The notes: generated by a model not told the origin, from the letters alone. Counted from the stretch's first letter, positions 8,861-19,909 are shown. The stretch is 64,000 nucleotides of DNA from Enterococcus termitis (GCF_001730305.1 NZ_MIJY01000008.1:1-64000); one strand, 5' to 3'. Numbers and translations are program-made.

Positions 8861-10156
8861 ATGATTGATCGTTATACACGACCGGAAATGGGCGCTATTT
8901 GGACAGATGAGAACCGTTACAAAGCATGGTTGGAAGTTGAGATTTTAGCTGATGAGGCTTGGGCTGAATTGGGCGAGATACCAAAAGAAGATGTACAGAA
9001 AATTCGTGAAAATGCATCGTTTGATGTTGCGCGTATTTTAGAGATCGAAGCAGAAACCAGACACGATGTGGTTGCTTTTACACGAGCAGTATCGGAAACA
9101 TTGGGTGACGAACGAAAATGGGTTCACTATGGTTTAACCAGTACAGACGTTGTTGACACAGCCTATGGTTATCAATTGAAGCAAGCCAATGATATTTTAC
9201 GAGAAGATCTAAAACGATTTACTGAAATCATTGGGGAAAAGGCAAAAGAACATAAACATACTGTAATGATGGGGCGGACACATGGCGTACATGCTGAACC
9301 GACAACCTTTGGATTGAAATTAGCATTGTGGTATTCAGAAATGAAACGTAACTTAGAGCGTTTTGAGCATGCTGCAAAAGGTGTAGAAGCTGGAAAAATC
9401 AGTGGAGCAGTAGGTACATTTGCGAATATTCCGCCATTTGTTGAAGCCTATGTTTGTGAACGATTAGGGATCAGAGCGCAAGAAATCTCAACACAGGTTT
9501 TACCTCGTGATCTACATGCAGAATATTTATCTGCAATGGCATTGGTTGCCACAAGTATTGAGAAATTTGCAACTGAAATTCGCGGACTGCAAAAATCTGA
9601 AACGCGTGAAGTGGAAGAATTTTTTGCAAAGGGACAAAAAGGATCATCTGCAATGCCTCATAAGCGTAATCCAATCGGCTCAGAAAATATGACTGGACTT
9701 GCTCGAGTGATTCGTGGACATATGGTAACTGCGTATGAAAATGTTACATTATGGCATGAAAGAGACATCTCACATTCTTCTGCTGAGCGGATCATCATTC
9801 CAGATACAACGATTTTACTAGATTACATGCTGAATCGCTTTTCTACTATTGTGAAAAATCTAACTGTTTTTCCTGAAAATATGAAACGCAATATGGATGC
9901 GACGTTCGGATTGATATATAGCCAACGTGTGCTTTTAAAATTAATTGATCATGGTATGGCAAGAGAAGCAGCTTATGACTTAGTACAGCCTAAAACAGCG
10001 TATGCTTGGGATCATCAAACAGCGTTTAGACCATTACTTGATGCAGATGAAAAGATTACTTCTGTTCTGACAAAAGAAGAATTAGACGATGCATTTGATT
10101 ATAACTATCATTTAAAAAATGTAGATATTATTTTTGAGCGAGTGGGACTTGCCTAA
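8861..10156 (+). CDS. purB: Adenylosuccinate lyase
   Basis: The 431-residue enzyme acts twice in purine synthesis: SAICAR to AICAR, and adenylosuccinate to AMP. The fumarase-superfamily signature [11 protein letters not shown] is at about residue 262. [13 protein letters not shown] and [14 protein letters not shown] supply substrate-binding residues and the catalytic His. AAAGGAGC lies 11 nt before ATG. It closes the first purine block and is followed by a strong hairpin, so it probably shares the purE promoter. Confidence 0.97.
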   Translation: MIDRYTRPEMGAIWTDENRYKAWLEVEILADEAWAELGEIPKEDVQKIRENASFDVARILEIEAETRHDVVAFTRAVSETLGDERKWVHYGLTSTDVVDTAYGYQLKQANDILREDLKRFTEIIGEKAKEHKHTVMMGRTHGVHAEPTTFGLKLALWYSEMKRNLERFEHAAKGVEAGKISGAVGTFANIPPFVEAYVCERLGIRAQEISTQVLPRDLHAEYLSAMALVATSIEKFATEIRGLQKSETREVEEFFAKGQKGSSAMPHKRNPIGSENMTGLARVIRGHMVTAYENVTLWHERDISHSSAERIIIPDTTILLDYMLNRFSTIVKNLTVFPENMKRNMDATFGLIYSQRVLLKLIDHGMAREAAYDLVQPKTAYAWDHQTAFRPLLDADEKITSVLTKEELDDAFDYNYHLKNVDIIFERVGLA

Positions 10157-10187
10157 AAAGACCGAGACAAAGGTATTTAGCTCTAAT

Positions 10188-10247
10188 AAATAGCAAGAAA
10201 TCCACGAAAGTTGTTCTTCAAACTTTTGTGGATTTCTTGCTATTTTG
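10188..10247. terminator. Long terminator hairpin after purB
   Basis: AATAGCAAGAAATCCAC and GAAAGTT pair with AACTTT and GTGGATTTCTTGCTATT, about 22 bp with one mismatch, followed by TTG and scattered T residues. It stands between convergent purB and the pyrophosphatase-like gene and could serve both. Confidence 0.8.
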
Positions 10248-10281
10248 AATAAGTTGCCTTTTTCTCGTTGTTTGTTCGGAT

Positions 10282-10605
10282 TTAGAGCATCTCTACATAG
10301 CTATCAAAATGTTGTTCAATAAAATAAGTTTGCGCCTCAATTTCTTTTGCAGATATCGAGGAATCTTCAGGAATGACAATCCATTTCGTTTCGTTGTCAT
10401 CATTTCTATAAATCACAGCAGAAACAATACCAACAAACGTTTCTAACTTTTTTGCCGGAACATTTAAAATATACGCATCTTGCTCTTCATCATCCCCGCC
10501 GATCACACCTGCTACAAACCCATAATTGACTGGATAGCGATTACCATAAGAATCCAAGTAACCAAATGGACGATCAACAGTGACTCTGACTTTTAATTTT
10601 TCCAT
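10282..10605 (-). CDS. Small soluble inorganic pyrophosphatase-like protein
   Basis: The 107-residue protein resembles the core of family I pyrophosphatases. YPVNYGFVAGVI corresponds to YPCNYGYI of E. coli PPase, DDEEQDAYIL to DGDPVDVLV, and ETKWIVIPED to DAKLVAVP. By that alignment the metal-binding D65 and D70 are kept, D67 becomes Glu and D102 becomes Glu. It is much shorter than the usual 160-175 residues. Firmicutes generally rely on family II PPase. It may therefore be a minimal PPase or a related phosphate-ester enzyme; activity is not assured. AGGAGGTT precedes ATG. It follows the 128-residue unknown gene, with a hairpin between them. Confidence 0.65.
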   Translation of the reverse strand: MEKLKVRVTVDRPFGYLDSYGNRYPVNYGFVAGVIGGDDEEQDAYILNVPAKKLETFVGIVSAVIYRNDDNETKWIVIPEDSSISAKEIEAQTYFIEQHFDSYVEML

Positions 10606-10626
10606 AAAAACCTCCTTTGGTAATAA

Positions 10627-10665
10627 AAAAACTTAGCTGAAGCTCTCAGAGCTCAAGCCAAGTTT
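10627..10665 (-). terminator. Imperfect hairpin between minus-strand genes
   Basis: AACTTAGCTGAAGCTC and GAGCTCAAGCCAAGTT pair with three mismatches. On the minus strand this is followed by TTTTTTTATTA just before the ribosome site of the pyrophosphatase-like gene, so it probably ends or reduces transcription from the upstream gene. Confidence 0.6.
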
Positions 10666-10685
10666 TCAATTGTTTGTCTGAACGG

Positions 10686-11072
10686 TTAAACCGCAATTTC
10701 TCTAAATGATCGAAGCGGAGAAACATCAGGTGCTTTTAAAGTAGCGAGTAATTGTTCGATGACAATATAGCTACATTCAGTTGAGTTAAAATATATTTGA
10801 ATACAATACTTATTTTTAAAGAAGTGCTGTTCATGAATCTGATGGATAAGCAATTCGTTATTATGGCTATTTATATAGCGAAATGTCCGTTTTCTTCTTT
10901 CGGAACGACGGCGGAACACGCGTTTTAGATTTTTGAATGTGTAGTATGAGCTGTGCTGGTTCAACTTGTGTACTTCTTCTAGTGCCAGTAAATCATTATA
11001 CAATTTGGTTCGCTCTTCAAGTACTAATCCTGCCAAAAACTCCTGGGTCAAAGTATCATAATCGCTAGTCAT
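10686..11072 (-). CDS. Hypothetical protein, 128 aa
   Basis: I do not recognise this family. It is soluble, with a helical N-terminal third (DYDTLTQEFLAGLVLEERTK), a strongly basic middle (FRRRSERRKRTFRY near residues 52-65) and a more beta-like C-terminal half. The basic stretch could bind nucleic acid or acidic lipids, which is speculation. ATG 11072 is chosen because AGGAGG lies 10 nt upstream; the frame is open to 11111. A promoter-like TTTACA-17 nt-TATGCT lies upstream on the same strand. It sits between the two purine blocks and is transcribed against them. Confidence 0.6.
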   Translation of the reverse strand: MTSDYDTLTQEFLAGLVLEERTKLYNDLLALEEVHKLNQHSSYYTFKNLKRVFRRRSERRKRTFRYINSHNNELLIHQIHEQHFFKNKYCIQIYFNSTECSYIVIEQLLATLKAPDVSPLRSFREIAV

Positions 11073-11138
11073 TCTGGTGGTCCCTCCTAAAAAATCATCC
11101 ATAAAAAACAATAACAGATTAAAAAGCTATTTTTTATT

Positions 11139-11175
11139 AGCATACCACTTTTGTCCTTTCTTGTAAATGCTTACA
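11139..11175 (-). promoter_or_regulatory. Promoter of the minus-strand pair with a TGTAA/TTACA palindrome on its -35
   Basis: On the minus strand TTTACA (11167-11162), 17 nt and TATGCT (11144-11139) form a sigma-A-like promoter. The 14-bp palindrome TGTAAATGCTTACA at 11162-11175 covers the -35. It matches a CcpA cre site except for the central CG, so CcpA or another repressor is possible. Confidence 0.5.
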
Positions 11176-11222
11176 GGTGCTTTTCTCTTGTTTGAAGGAG
11201 CAGTAAAAGGATGTTCCGGCGA

Positions 11223-11298
11223 AAACACGAACGATAATAATAAAAAGGATTAGATTGTTAATAAATAGGTTGACGCTCAAAATATAGCTTGTTAAAAT
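11223..11298 (+). promoter_or_regulatory. purC promoter with PurBox
   Basis: TTGACG at 11270-11275, a 17-nt spacer and TAAAAT at 11293-11298 form the promoter. AAACACGAACGAT at 11223-11235 fits the PurBox at 10 of 13 positions. Its CGAA starts at 11228, exactly 42 nt before the -35, as at purE and the NCS2 permease gene. A second CGAA occurs 8 nt earlier (11220). Confidence 0.8.
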
Positions 11299-11310
11299 GT
11301 AAACAAGGTT

Positions 11311-11337
11311 AATAAACGAATTATTTTCGGTTTTATT
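11311..11337 (+). promoter_or_regulatory. Inverted PurBox-like pair in the purC leader
   Basis: ATAAACGAATTAT at 11312-11324 and, on the other strand, AAAACCGAAAATA each match 11 of 13 PurBox positions. They face each other 9 bp apart just downstream of the expected transcription start. They may bind PurR or be a small leader stem. Confidence 0.35.
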
Positions 11338-11373
11338 ACATTTAACGTACGGGAAAGAGAGTGTTGAGTAGCA

Positions 11374-12087
11374 ATGAAGGATGCATTAGTGTATGAAGGT
11401 AAAGCTAAAAAACTATTTAAAACAGACGTGCCAGATCAATTACGAGTAGAATATTTAGATCAGGCAACAGCATTAAACGGAGCTCGCAAGGATGTCATTT
11501 TTGGTAAAGGGAATTTGAATAATCAAATAACCTCAATCGTTTTTGAACAATTACACAAGAAAGGCTTAGCCAGTCATTTTATCAAACAATTATCAAAAAA
11601 CGAACAATTGATTCAAGCGCTTGACATTATTCCTCTAGAGGTCGTGATCAGAAATGTATCAGCGGGCAGCTTTGCTAAGCGTTTGGCTTTTGGGGAAGGA
11701 ATTCAATTGGAACGTCCAATCCTTGAATTTTATTACAAGGAAGACGCGTTAGATGATCCAATGATCAATGATGATCACGTTCAGATTCTTAAAATCGCAA
11801 ACGAGCAGGAAATAGAAACCATTAAAAAAGAGGCATTTAGAATCAACCAATTACTAATTGAGTTATTTAAGGAAATCGATATACGGCTGATTGACTTTAA
11901 GGTTGAGTTTGGCAGACGAGCCGACGGCGAGATTTTATTAGCAGATGAAATCACTCCTGATACGTGTCGTTTGTGGGATTTAGCAACAGATGAGCCATTG
12001 GATAAAGATGTTTATCGAAAAAATTTAGGAGAAATCGTACCAGTTTATCAAGAAGTGTTAGATCGGTTGGAGAAAAAATTTAACTAA
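11374..12087 (+). CDS. purC: Phosphoribosylaminoimidazole-succinocarboxamide synthase (SAICAR synthase)
   Basis: The 237-residue enzyme joins CAIR and aspartate using ATP. Recognised segments are YEGKAKKLFKT at the start, IPLEVVIRNVSAGSFAKR near residue 88 (signature 1), and LIDFKVEFGR with ADEITPDTCRLWD near residues 174-210 (signature 2). It is the first gene of the nine-gene purC-S-Q-L-F-M-N-H-D block. The ribosome site is weak (GAGAGTG about 11 nt before ATG). purS begins 18 nt after the stop. Confidence 0.97.
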   Translation: MKDALVYEGKAKKLFKTDVPDQLRVEYLDQATALNGARKDVIFGKGNLNNQITSIVFEQLHKKGLASHFIKQLSKNEQLIQALDIIPLEVVIRNVSAGSFAKRLAFGEGIQLERPILEFYYKEDALDDPMINDDHVQILKIANEQEIETIKKEAFRINQLLIELFKEIDIRLIDFKVEFGRRADGEILLADEITPDTCRLWDLATDEPLDKDVYRKNLGEIVPVYQEVLDRLEKKFN

Positions 12088-12105
12088 TAAAAAGGGGAAT
12101 AGTCA

Positions 12106-12357
12106 ATGAATTATCTAGTAAAGGTCTATGTTACGTACAAGGATTCAGTTTTAGATCCACAAGGAGAAGCGGTAAAAGGAGCTGTCCACCGTTTAGGTTT
12201 CGATGAAATCGAAGAAATTCGTATTGGTAAATATTTTGAGATCAAAGTAGCACAAAGCGAACGACCTGTGGAAACAGTGATCGAAGAAATTTGTGATAAG
12301 TTATTGGCAAATGTCAACATGGAAACCTACCGCTATGAAATCACGGAGGCTGATTAA
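12106..12357 (+). CDS. purS: Phosphoribosylformylglycinamidine synthase subunit PurS
   Basis: The 83-residue PurS is the small bridging subunit of the three-part FGAM synthase of Gram-positive bacteria, together with PurQ and PurL. It carries [23 protein letters not shown] and the VRIGK-like RIGKYFEI strand, both typical. AAAAGGGGA precedes ATG. purQ starts 1 nt after its stop, with its ribosome site (GGAGG) inside the purS end, so synthesis is coupled. Confidence 0.96.
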   Translation: MNYLVKVYVTYKDSVLDPQGEAVKGAVHRLGFDEIEEIRIGKYFEIKVAQSERPVETVIEEICDKLLANVNMETYRYEITEAD

Positions 12358-12358
12358 T

Positions 12359-13042
12359 ATGAAATTTGCAGTCATTGTTTTTCCTGGATCAAATTGTGAT
12401 ATGGATCTTTTATGGGCTGTCAAAGATATTTTAGGGGAAGAGGCAGAATATGTCCGTCATGATGCTGAAAGCCTAGCAGGTTTTGATGGAGTGTTGATTC
12501 CAGGCGGATTTTCATATGGCGATTATCTTAGATGCGGAGCTATTGCTCGTTTTTCTAAAATCATTGATGAAGTTATTCGCTTTGCCGAGGAAGGAAAGCC
12601 TGTTTTTGGTACATGCAATGGTTTCCAAGTACTAACGGAGGCAGGATTACTGCCAGGTGCCTTGATTCGTAATGAATCTCTTCATTTTGTGTGTAAAACG
12701 GTGACATTAAACGTCGTGAACAATCAAACGAATTTTACATCTGAATATGAACAAAATGAACAGATCCAAATCCCAGTTGCTCACGGCGAGGGCAATTATT
12801 ATTGTGATGAAGAAACACTTGAAGCATTAAAGGCAAATCAGCAGATCGTTTTTACGTATGCAAATGAAAATCCTAATGGAAGTTTGGAAAACATTGCTGG
12901 GATCATCAATGAAAAAGGAAATGTTTTAGGAATGATGCCTCATCCAGAAAGAGCAATGGAACGTCTTTTAGGCTCTGATGACGGGTTACGTTTTTTCAAA
13001 TCGATCGTTAAAAATTACGCAAAGGAAAGGGCAAACGCATGA
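12359..13042 (+). CDS. purQ: Phosphoribosylformylglycinamidine synthase subunit PurQ (glutamine amidotransferase)
   Basis: The 227-residue class I glutamine amidotransferase supplies ammonia to PurL. The nucleophile is the Cys in [10 protein letters not shown] (near residue 86). VAHGEGNYY and [10 protein letters not shown] supply conserved binding and catalytic residues. It opens [14 protein letters not shown], typical for PurQ. ATG 12359 is chosen on GGAGG upstream. It overlaps purL by 4 nt (ATGA). Confidence 0.97.
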   Translation: MKFAVIVFPGSNCDMDLLWAVKDILGEEAEYVRHDAESLAGFDGVLIPGGFSYGDYLRCGAIARFSKIIDEVIRFAEEGKPVFGTCNGFQVLTEAGLLPGALIRNESLHFVCKTVTLNVVNNQTNFTSEYEQNEQIQIPVAHGEGNYYCDEETLEALKANQQIVFTYANENPNGSLENIAGIINEKGNVLGMMPHPERAMERLLGSDDGLRFFKSIVKNYAKERANA

Positions 13043-15261
13043 TGAAAGTAACAGAACCAACACCAGAAGAAATCAAAAAACAGCGGATCTATTCTGATTG
13101 GGGCTTGACGGATGAAGAGTATCGGCTGATCGAAGAAGACATTTTAGGTCGTATGCCAAATTATACGGAGACAGGCTTGTTCTCAGTGATGTGGAGTGAG
13201 CATTGCTCTTACAAAAATTCAAAACCTGTTTTGCAAAAATTTCCTACGTCAGGACCGCAAGTTTTACAGGGACCGGGAGAAGGTGCCGGAATTGTCGATA
13301 TTGGTGATGGTCAAGCAGTCGTTTTCAAAGCTGAGAGCCACAATCATCCTTCGGCGGTAGAACCATATGAAGGCGCAGCAACTGGAGTTGGCGGGATCAT
13401 TCGTGATATTTTCAGTATGGGTGCTAGACCAATTGCGTTATTGGATTCCTTGCGTTTTGGTGAGTTGACGAATGAGCGGACCAAATACCTTTTAGAAGAA
13501 GTTGTTGCGGGAATCAGCGGTTATGGTAATTGTATCGGTATTCCAACGGTTGGCGGTGAAGTTGCTTTTGATCCTTGCTATGAAGGAAATCCTTTAGTAA
13601 ATGCGATGTGTGTGGGATTGATCGATCATAAGGATATTCAAAAGGGTCAAGCCAAAGGTGTAGGGAATGCTATCATGTATGTCGGAGCGAAAACAGGACG
13701 TGACGGTATCCATGGAGCAACGTTTGCTTCTGAAGAGTTTGTTGAGGGAGAAGAACAACAGCGCTCAGCTGTGCAAGTTGGCGATCCTTTTATGGAAAAA
13801 TTATTGTTAGAAGCTTGTCTGGAATTGATTCTAGAACATTCAGATATCTTAGTAGGAATTCAGGACATGGGCGCTGCTGGTCTCGTATCATCCAGTGCAG
13901 AAATGGCTTCAAAAGCTGGTTCAGGATTGATTTTAGATTTGGATGATGTGCCGCAGCGAGAAACAGGTATGACACCGTATGAAATGATGCTGTCTGAATC
14001 GCAAGAGCGGATGTTGATTTGTGTTGAAAAAGGACATGAGCAAACAGTGATCGATCTTTTTCAAAAGTATGATTTAGATGCGGTGACGATTGGAAAAGTA
14101 ACGGATGATGGATTATATCGTTTGAACCATAGAGGTGAAGAAGTAGCTAATTTACCAGTTGATGCCTTAGCGGAAGATGCGCCAGTTTATCATAAAGAAA
14201 AACAGGAACCAGCTAGAATCAAGGCCTTTGAAGCGTTAGCTGATTTTTACCCAACATCTATTGATGGAGCACAAACATTACTCGATTTACTTAAGCAACC
14301 GACCATTGCATCGAAAAAAATGATTTATGAAACTTATGATTCACAAGTGAGAACAAATACAGTCGTATTACCTGGTAGCGATGCTGCTGTTTTACGTGTG
14401 CGTGGTACAAATAAAGCACTGGCGATGACAACCGATTGCAATGCTCGCTATCTTTATCTGAATCCTGAAATCGGAGGACAGATTGCTGTGGCCGAAGCTG
14501 CCAGAAACATTGTTGCCAGCGGGGGGCAGCCCTTAGCAATCACGGATTGTTTGAACTATGGTTCACCAGATAAACCAGAAGGCTTCTGGGAGCTATGGAC
14601 TTCTGCGGATGGTATCGCAAAAGCCTGTAACGTTTTAGATACACCAGTCATCTCTGGGAATGTCTCTCTATATAATGAAACGAATGGAAATGCCATTTAC
14701 CCGACACCTGTTATTGGTATGGTAGGGCTGATTTCAGATATAAAAGATATCACTACGCAAGATTTCAAAGCAGCAGGCGATTTGATTTATGTGGTAGGAG
14801 AAACAAAAGCAGATTTTAATGGCAGTGAGTTACAAAAGATGCAACTAGGACGAATCGAAGGAAAGCTGATGAACGTTGATTTAGCAGTCGAAAAGGAAAA
14901 TCAACAGTTAGTGTTAGCAGCAATCAAAGCAGGAGTTGTTGCAAGTGCTCATGATTGTTCCGAAGGAGGCTTAGGTGTGGCGCTTGCAGAAGCAGCCTTT
15001 AAAAATAACTTAGGTTTAACAGTGAATCTGGAAATGAACGCAGCCTTATTATTTTCTGAAACGCAATCACGCTTTGTCCTTTCAGTGAAACCAGAAAATC
15101 AAACAGAATTTGAACAAGTAATGCAAGAAAAAGCGCAAAAAATCGGTACTGTAACTGATTTGGGAACAATTGACATACAAACAGCCGATCAAAAAATAGA
15201 GATACCGACACTAAAGGCGAAAGAAGGATGGGAGGAAGCCATTCCATGTCTTATGAAGTAA
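13039..15261 (+). CDS. purL: Phosphoribosylformylglycinamidine synthase subunit PurL
   Basis: The 740-residue ATP-dependent synthetase subunit converts FGAR and ammonia to FGAM and has the short PurL length of the PurSQL complex. [12 protein letters not shown] near residue 51, [21 protein letters not shown] near residue 93, and [10 protein letters not shown] near residue 273 are the conserved nucleotide and metal sites. Two adjacent ATG codons (13039 and 13042) are possible starts. Its end overlaps purF by 16 nt. Confidence 0.97.
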   Translation: MMKVTEPTPEEIKKQRIYSDWGLTDEEYRLIEEDILGRMPNYTETGLFSVMWSEHCSYKNSKPVLQKFPTSGPQVLQGPGEGAGIVDIGDGQAVVFKAESHNHPSAVEPYEGAATGVGGIIRDIFSMGARPIALLDSLRFGELTNERTKYLLEEVVAGISGYGNCIGIPTVGGEVAFDPCYEGNPLVNAMCVGLIDHKDIQKGQAKGVGNAIMYVGAKTGRDGIHGATFASEEFVEGEEQQRSAVQVGDPFMEKLLLEACLELILEHSDILVGIQDMGAAGLVSSSAEMASKAGSGLILDLDDVPQRETGMTPYEMMLSESQERMLICVEKGHEQTVIDLFQKYDLDAVTIGKVTDDGLYRLNHRGEEVANLPVDALAEDAPVYHKEKQEPARIKAFEALADFYPTSIDGAQTLLDLLKQPTIASKKMIYETYDSQVRTNTVVLPGSDAAVLRVRGTNKALAMTTDCNARYLYLNPEIGGQIAVAEAARNIVASGGQPLAITDCLNYGSPDKPEGFWELWTSADGIAKACNVLDTPVISGNVSLYNETNGNAIYPTPVIGMVGLISDIKDITTQDFKAAGDLIYVVGETKADFNGSELQKMQLGRIEGKLMNVDLAVEKENQQLVLAAIKAGVVASAHDCSEGGLGVALAEAAFKNNLGLTVNLEMNAALLFSETQSRFVLSVKPENQTEFEQVMQEKAQKIGTVTDLGTIDIQTADQKIEIPTLKAKEGWEEAIPCLMK

Positions 15262-16685
15262 AAAGTTTAAATGAAGAATGTGGGATCTTCGGGATCTGGG
15301 GACATCCAGATGCCGCACGAGTGACGTATTTCGGTCTTCATAGTTTACAGCATCGCGGTCAAGAAGGTGCTGGTATTGTTACGAATCATGAAGGGAAATT
15401 GAATGGTCATCGTGGCTTGGGCTTACTTTCGGAAGTGTTTAAAGATGAGCGTTCACTAGCGTCACTTAAAGGGAATTCAGCAATTGGACATGTTCGTTAT
15501 GCAACTGCCGGTAATGGCAGTGTAGATAATATTCAACCGTTTCTATTTAAATTTTTTGATGGAGCCTGTGGTTTAGCTCATAATGGAAATTTGACAAATG
15601 CGAAGAGCTTACGGAAAGAATTAGAGATAGATGGAGCAATTTTTCATTCTAACTCTGATACTGAAATTTTAATGCATTTAATCCGCCGTAGTAAAGAGCC
15701 TACATTCATTGAGCAGCTTAAGGACAGTTTGAGAAAAGTCAAAGGCGGCTTTGCCTATGTGTTGATGACGGAGACTGCTATGATTGCCGCACTTGATCCT
15801 AACGCTTTTCGTCCCTTATCCATCGGTCAGATGAAAAATGGAGCCTATGTGATCACCAGTGAAACGTGTGCACTTGAAGTGATTGGAGCGACCTTTGTTC
15901 GAGATGTTGGACCTGGAGAATTGATCATTATTGATGATAACGGCTATCGGATTGAAAAATATACGGAGGATACGCAATATGCTATTTGTTCGATGGAATA
16001 CATTTATTTTGCTCGACCAGATTCAAATATTGCCGGTGTAAATGTTCATACTGCTAGGAAAAATATGGGCAAACGTCTTGCTGAGGAAGCGCCGGTCGAA
16101 GCAGATATGGTAGTGGGTGTGCCAAACTCATCACTTTCTGCAGCGAGTGGTTATGCTGAAGCAAGCGGCATTCCGTATGAAATGGGTTTAGTCAAGAACC
16201 AATACATTGCACGAACATTTATTCAACCAACACAAGAGCTAAGAGAACAAGGCGTTCGAATGAAACTATCAGCTGTTCGCGGTGTAGTTGAAGGCAAACG
16301 AGTGATCATGGTAGATGATTCACTTGTTCGTGGAACTACGAGTCGCCGAATTGTCCAACTGCTCAAAGAAGCAGGAGCGAAAGAAGTTCATGTTCGGATC
16401 GCTTCTCCACCGTTGAAATACCCTTGTTTTTATGGAATTGATATTCAAACGAGAAAAGAATTAATTGCCGCCAATCATTCGGTTGCAGAAATCGAGCAGC
16501 TGATCACAGCGGATTCATTGAATTTCTTAAGTGAACAAGGATTGATCGATGCGATTGGTCTTTCTTATGATGCACCTTATTCAGGGCTTTGTATGGCCTA
16601 TTTTAACGGGGATTATCCGACACCTTTATATGATTATGAAGAAACGTATCGATCCTCTTTAAAGGATAAAATCAGTTTCGTTTGA
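15246..16685 (+). CDS. purF: Amidophosphoribosyltransferase
   Basis: The 479-residue enzyme makes 5-phosphoribosylamine from PRPP and glutamine, the committed step of the pathway. Eleven residues precede Cys12 in [11 protein letters not shown], so a propeptide must be removed to expose the N-terminal nucleophile, as in Bacillus PurF. The PRPP site [17 protein letters not shown] is near residue 355. Bacillus-type PurF carries an Fe-S cluster, and candidate cysteines occur here near residues 245, 395 and 455. ATG 15246 is chosen because GGGAGGAAG lies 7 nt upstream, inside purL. Confidence 0.97.
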   Translation: MSYEVKSLNEECGIFGIWGHPDAARVTYFGLHSLQHRGQEGAGIVTNHEGKLNGHRGLGLLSEVFKDERSLASLKGNSAIGHVRYATAGNGSVDNIQPFLFKFFDGACGLAHNGNLTNAKSLRKELEIDGAIFHSNSDTEILMHLIRRSKEPTFIEQLKDSLRKVKGGFAYVLMTETAMIAALDPNAFRPLSIGQMKNGAYVITSETCALEVIGATFVRDVGPGELIIIDDNGYRIEKYTEDTQYAICSMEYIYFARPDSNIAGVNVHTARKNMGKRLAEEAPVEADMVVGVPNSSLSAASGYAEASGIPYEMGLVKNQYIARTFIQPTQELREQGVRMKLSAVRGVVEGKRVIMVDDSLVRGTTSRRIVQLLKEAGAKEVHVRIASPPLKYPCFYGIDIQTRKELIAANHSVAEIEQLITADSLNFLSEQGLIDAIGLSYDAPYSGLCMAYFNGDYPTPLYDYEETYRSSLKDKISFV

Positions 16686-16731
16686 TAAATGATTTTACGT
16701 GCTGGAATTGAAAGAACGGGGAGGAACACAA

Positions 16732-17772
16732 ATGGCAAATGCCTATGCAAAAGCTGGTGTAGATGTTGAAGCTGGCTATGAAGTAGTAGAAAGAATCAAG
16801 AAACATGTTAAACGTACAGAGCGTGCTGGTGTGATGGGAGCATTGGGCGGTTTTGGCGGATGTTTTGATTTGAGTAAGGTGGAAGTGAAGGAACCTGTCT
16901 TGATTTCGGGAACAGACGGGGTAGGAACAAAATTAATGCTTGCGATTGATGCAGATAAACATGATACGATCGGGATCGATTGTGTGGCGATGTGTGTCAA
17001 TGATATCGTTGCCCAAGGGGCAGAGCCGTTATATTTTCTTGACTATATAGCCACAGGAAAAAATGTTCCAGAGCGTTTAGAAAAAGTGGTTGCTGGGGTC
17101 GCTGACGGGTGTCTTCAAGCAGGAGCTGCACTGATTGGCGGTGAAACAGCCGAAATGCCTGGTATGTATGGCGAAGCTGACTATGACTTAGCGGGATTTG
17201 CTGTAGGTGTGGCAGATAAAAGTCAAGTGATTACAGGAAGTAATGTCAAAGCTGGTGATCTATTAATTGGCTTGCCTTCAAGTGGGATCCACTCAAATGG
17301 CTATTCGCTTGTGCGGAAAATTTTCTTTGAGATGCATTCCTTTACAGGAAATTCTACCCTTCCAGAATTAAATGAGAAACAATTATACGATGAGTTGCTA
17401 GAGCCGACAAAAATCTATGTTCAATCTCTGCTTCCGTTGATTAAACAATCATTGATCAACGGTGCTGCTCATATCACAGGTGGTGGTTTTGTAGAAAATA
17501 TTCCTCGTATGCTGCCTGAAGGTCTTTGTGCAGAGATCCAATTCGGTTCATGGCCGAACTTGCCGATTTTTACAACGCTTGAAAAGTATGGTCAAATCGC
17601 TCATTTGGAAATGTATGAGATTTTTAATATGGGGATTGGTATGGTACTGGCTGTTGCGCCGGATAACGTTGATAGCGTTCAAACGCTTTTAAAAGAAACA
17701 GGCGAAGCAAGCTACGTAATCGGAAAAGTTAGTGAAAGAGAAAATCAGTCGATTGTTTTTAAAGAGGTGTGA
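16732..17772 (+). CDS. purM: Phosphoribosylformylglycinamidine cyclo-ligase
   Basis: The 346-residue AIR synthetase closes FGAM to AIR with ATP. Typical features are [20 protein letters not shown] at the start, [15 protein letters not shown] near residue 55, [20 protein letters not shown] near residue 137, and [14 protein letters not shown] near residue 245. ATG 16732 follows GGGGAGG; an upstream in-frame start at 16699 is unlikely. It is 46 nt after purF and ends 2 nt before purN. Confidence 0.97.
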   Translation: MANAYAKAGVDVEAGYEVVERIKKHVKRTERAGVMGALGGFGGCFDLSKVEVKEPVLISGTDGVGTKLMLAIDADKHDTIGIDCVAMCVNDIVAQGAEPLYFLDYIATGKNVPERLEKVVAGVADGCLQAGAALIGGETAEMPGMYGEADYDLAGFAVGVADKSQVITGSNVKAGDLLIGLPSSGIHSNGYSLVRKIFFEMHSFTGNSTLPELNEKQLYDELLEPTKIYVQSLLPLIKQSLINGAAHITGGGFVENIPRMLPEGLCAEIQFGSWPNLPIFTTLEKYGQIAHLEMYEIFNMGIGMVLAVAPDNVDSVQTLLKETGEASYVIGKVSERENQSIVFKEV

Positions 17773-17774
17773 AC

Positions 17775-18359
17775 ATGAGATTAGCGATATTTGCTTCCGG
17801 AAACGGCAGTAATTTTCAAGCAATTGCTGAGGCAGTTAAAGCTGGAAGGATTCAAGGAGAAATCAGCTTATTGTTTTGTGATAAAAAAGAAGCGTATGTT
17901 ATTCAACGAGCTAAGGATCTGTCTATTCCAGTTATTTCATTTTCACCTAAGGATTTTGAATCGAAAGAAATATATGAAGCGGAGCTGCTTCATTTGCTTG
18001 AAGAAGAACAAATCGATTTGATCATCTTAGCCGGATACATGAGAATTATTGGTCCAACTTTGCTAGAGGTCTTTTCAAATAAAATCATCAACATCCATCC
18101 TTCTTTACTTCCCGATTTTCCAGGTCTAAGAGGAATTAAAGATGCGTTTGAGAGTGGTGCAACAACAACAGGAGTTACTATTCATTATGTTGATGATGGC
18201 GTGGATACAGGACCGATCATTGCCCAGCAATCTGTCGAAATTGAAGCAGATGACACGTTGGCAGATGTAGAAACAAAAATTCATGCGATTGAGCATAAAT
18301 TATATCCAGAAGTGTTAGCCCAGATAATAAAAACGCAGCAGGGAGAGAGTTGTTCATGA
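17775..18359 (+). CDS. purN: Phosphoribosylglycinamide formyltransferase
   Basis: The 194-residue enzyme transfers a formyl group from 10-formyl-THF to GAR. It has [15 protein letters not shown] at the N-terminus, the catalytic set in [13 protein letters not shown] (Asn/His near residue 107), and [13 protein letters not shown] with the catalytic Asp. ATG 17775 is 5 nt after AGAGGTG. It overlaps purH by 4 nt. Confidence 0.97.
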   Translation: MRLAIFASGNGSNFQAIAEAVKAGRIQGEISLLFCDKKEAYVIQRAKDLSIPVISFSPKDFESKEIYEAELLHLLEEEQIDLIILAGYMRIIGPTLLEVFSNKIINIHPSLLPDFPGLRGIKDAFESGATTTGVTIHYVDDGVDTGPIIAQQSVEIEADDTLADVETKIHAIEHKLYPEVLAQIIKTQQGESCS

Positions 18360-19897
18360 TAAAAAAAAGAGCATTGATCAGTGTTTCAGATAAGACAGGA
18401 TTGGTTCCGTTTGCTGAAGGATTAGTTGCACAAGAGATAGAGATTATTTCTACAGGAGGAACCAAAGCGGCTCTTGATCAGGCTGGGATTCCGACTCTTT
18501 CCATTGAAGAAGTGACAGGATTTCCAGAAATGATGGATGGTAGAGTTAAAACATTGCATCCTAAAATTCACGGTGGCTTATTAGGAAGACGTGATTTGGA
18601 TACGCATATGGAGGCAATGGCGCAACATGAAATTCGTCCAATCGATTTTGTCTGTGTCAATTTATATCCTTTTAAAGAAACAATTTTAAAAGAAGCTGTA
18701 ACAGAAGAAGAAGCTATTGAAAATATCGATATTGGCGGTCCCAGCATGTTACGTAGTGCTGCCAAAAATCATCAAGCTGTGACAGTTGTCGTTGATCCGT
18801 CAGATTATTCATTGATTTTATCAGAACTCGAAACAGCAGGAGAAACAACACTTTCTACTAGAAAAAGATTGGCGGCCAAAGTCTTTAGACAGACAGCTGC
18901 TTATGATGCACTGATCGCAGAATATTTAACAGAGCTGGTCAATGAAACAGAACCTGAATCAGTTACTTTGACCTATGAATTGAAGCAAACTTTGCGATAT
19001 GGTGAAAATAGCCATCAAGAAGCTAAATTCTATCAAGATGCGTTGCCAGTTGATTTTTCAATTGCTAGTGCAAAACAATTACATGGTAAAGAATTATCTT
19101 ACAACAATATTCGCGATGCTGATGCAGCAATTCGGATTTCTAGAGAGTATAGCCAACCAGCTGTCGTTGCGGTCAAACACATGAATCCATGTGGGATAGG
19201 GATCGGTGAAACAATCAATGAGGCTTATCAATATGCTTACGAAGCGGATCCAGTTTCTATTTTTGGCGGTATTCTTGTTTTAAATCGTGAGGTGGATCAA
19301 CAGATCGCAGAAAAAATGCATAAGCTATTTCTTGAGATTATCATTGCACCAAGCTTTTCAAATGAGGCGTTAAGCATTTTGACCAGTAAAAAAAATCTTC
19401 GTTTGATGACTTTAGATTTTTCTAAAAAGGATCAAGCACTTAAAAACGAAAAAGTAACAGTATTAGGTGGGTTATTGATTCAGGATCAGGATGTAGTGAA
19501 AGAAGATGCAGCAGATTGGCAAGTCGTGACGAAAAGAACACCGAGTGATGAAGAAATGGCTGCTCTTGAATTTGCTTGGAAAGCTGTTAAACATGTGAAA
19601 AGTAATGCCATCGTGGTCGCTAACAATCATCAAACTTTGGGTATCGGTGCTGGACAAATGAATCGTGTGGGCTCAGTTCAGATCGCAATGGAACAAGCTG
19701 CTGAAAATATAGAAGGTGCAGTATTAGCCAGTGACGCATTTTTCCCTATGGGGGATAGTGTAGAATACGCTGGCAAACACGGCATTAAGGCAATTATACA
19801 ACCTGGTGGAAGTATCAAGGACCAAGAATCGATCGAAATGGCGGATAAATATGGAATCGCCATGGTCTTTACAAATATTAGACACTTTAGACATTAA
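18356..19897 (+). CDS. purH: Bifunctional AICAR transformylase/IMP cyclohydrolase
   Basis: The 513-residue protein carries the last two steps to IMP. The N-terminal cyclohydrolase (about 1-200) includes [32 protein letters not shown] and [17 protein letters not shown]. The C-terminal transformylase includes LRYGENSHQ (near residue 220), [11 protein letters not shown] (near residue 272) and [19 protein letters not shown]. Lys and His in KHMNPCG are catalytic in the family. GGGAGAG lies just upstream of ATG 18356. Confidence 0.97.
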   Translation: MIKKRALISVSDKTGLVPFAEGLVAQEIEIISTGGTKAALDQAGIPTLSIEEVTGFPEMMDGRVKTLHPKIHGGLLGRRDLDTHMEAMAQHEIRPIDFVCVNLYPFKETILKEAVTEEEAIENIDIGGPSMLRSAAKNHQAVTVVVDPSDYSLILSELETAGETTLSTRKRLAAKVFRQTAAYDALIAEYLTELVNETEPESVTLTYELKQTLRYGENSHQEAKFYQDALPVDFSIASAKQLHGKELSYNNIRDADAAIRISREYSQPAVVAVKHMNPCGIGIGETINEAYQYAYEADPVSIFGGILVLNREVDQQIAEKMHKLFLEIIIAPSFSNEALSILTSKKNLRLMTLDFSKKDQALKNEKVTVLGGLLIQDQDVVKEDAADWQVVTKRTPSDEEMAALEFAWKAVKHVKSNAIVVANNHQTLGIGAGQMNRVGSVQIAMEQAAENIEGAVLASDAFFPMGDSVEYAGKHGIKAIIQPGGSIKDQESIEMADKYGIAMVFTNIRHFRH

Positions 19898-19909
19898 AAG
19901 GAGTTTATC

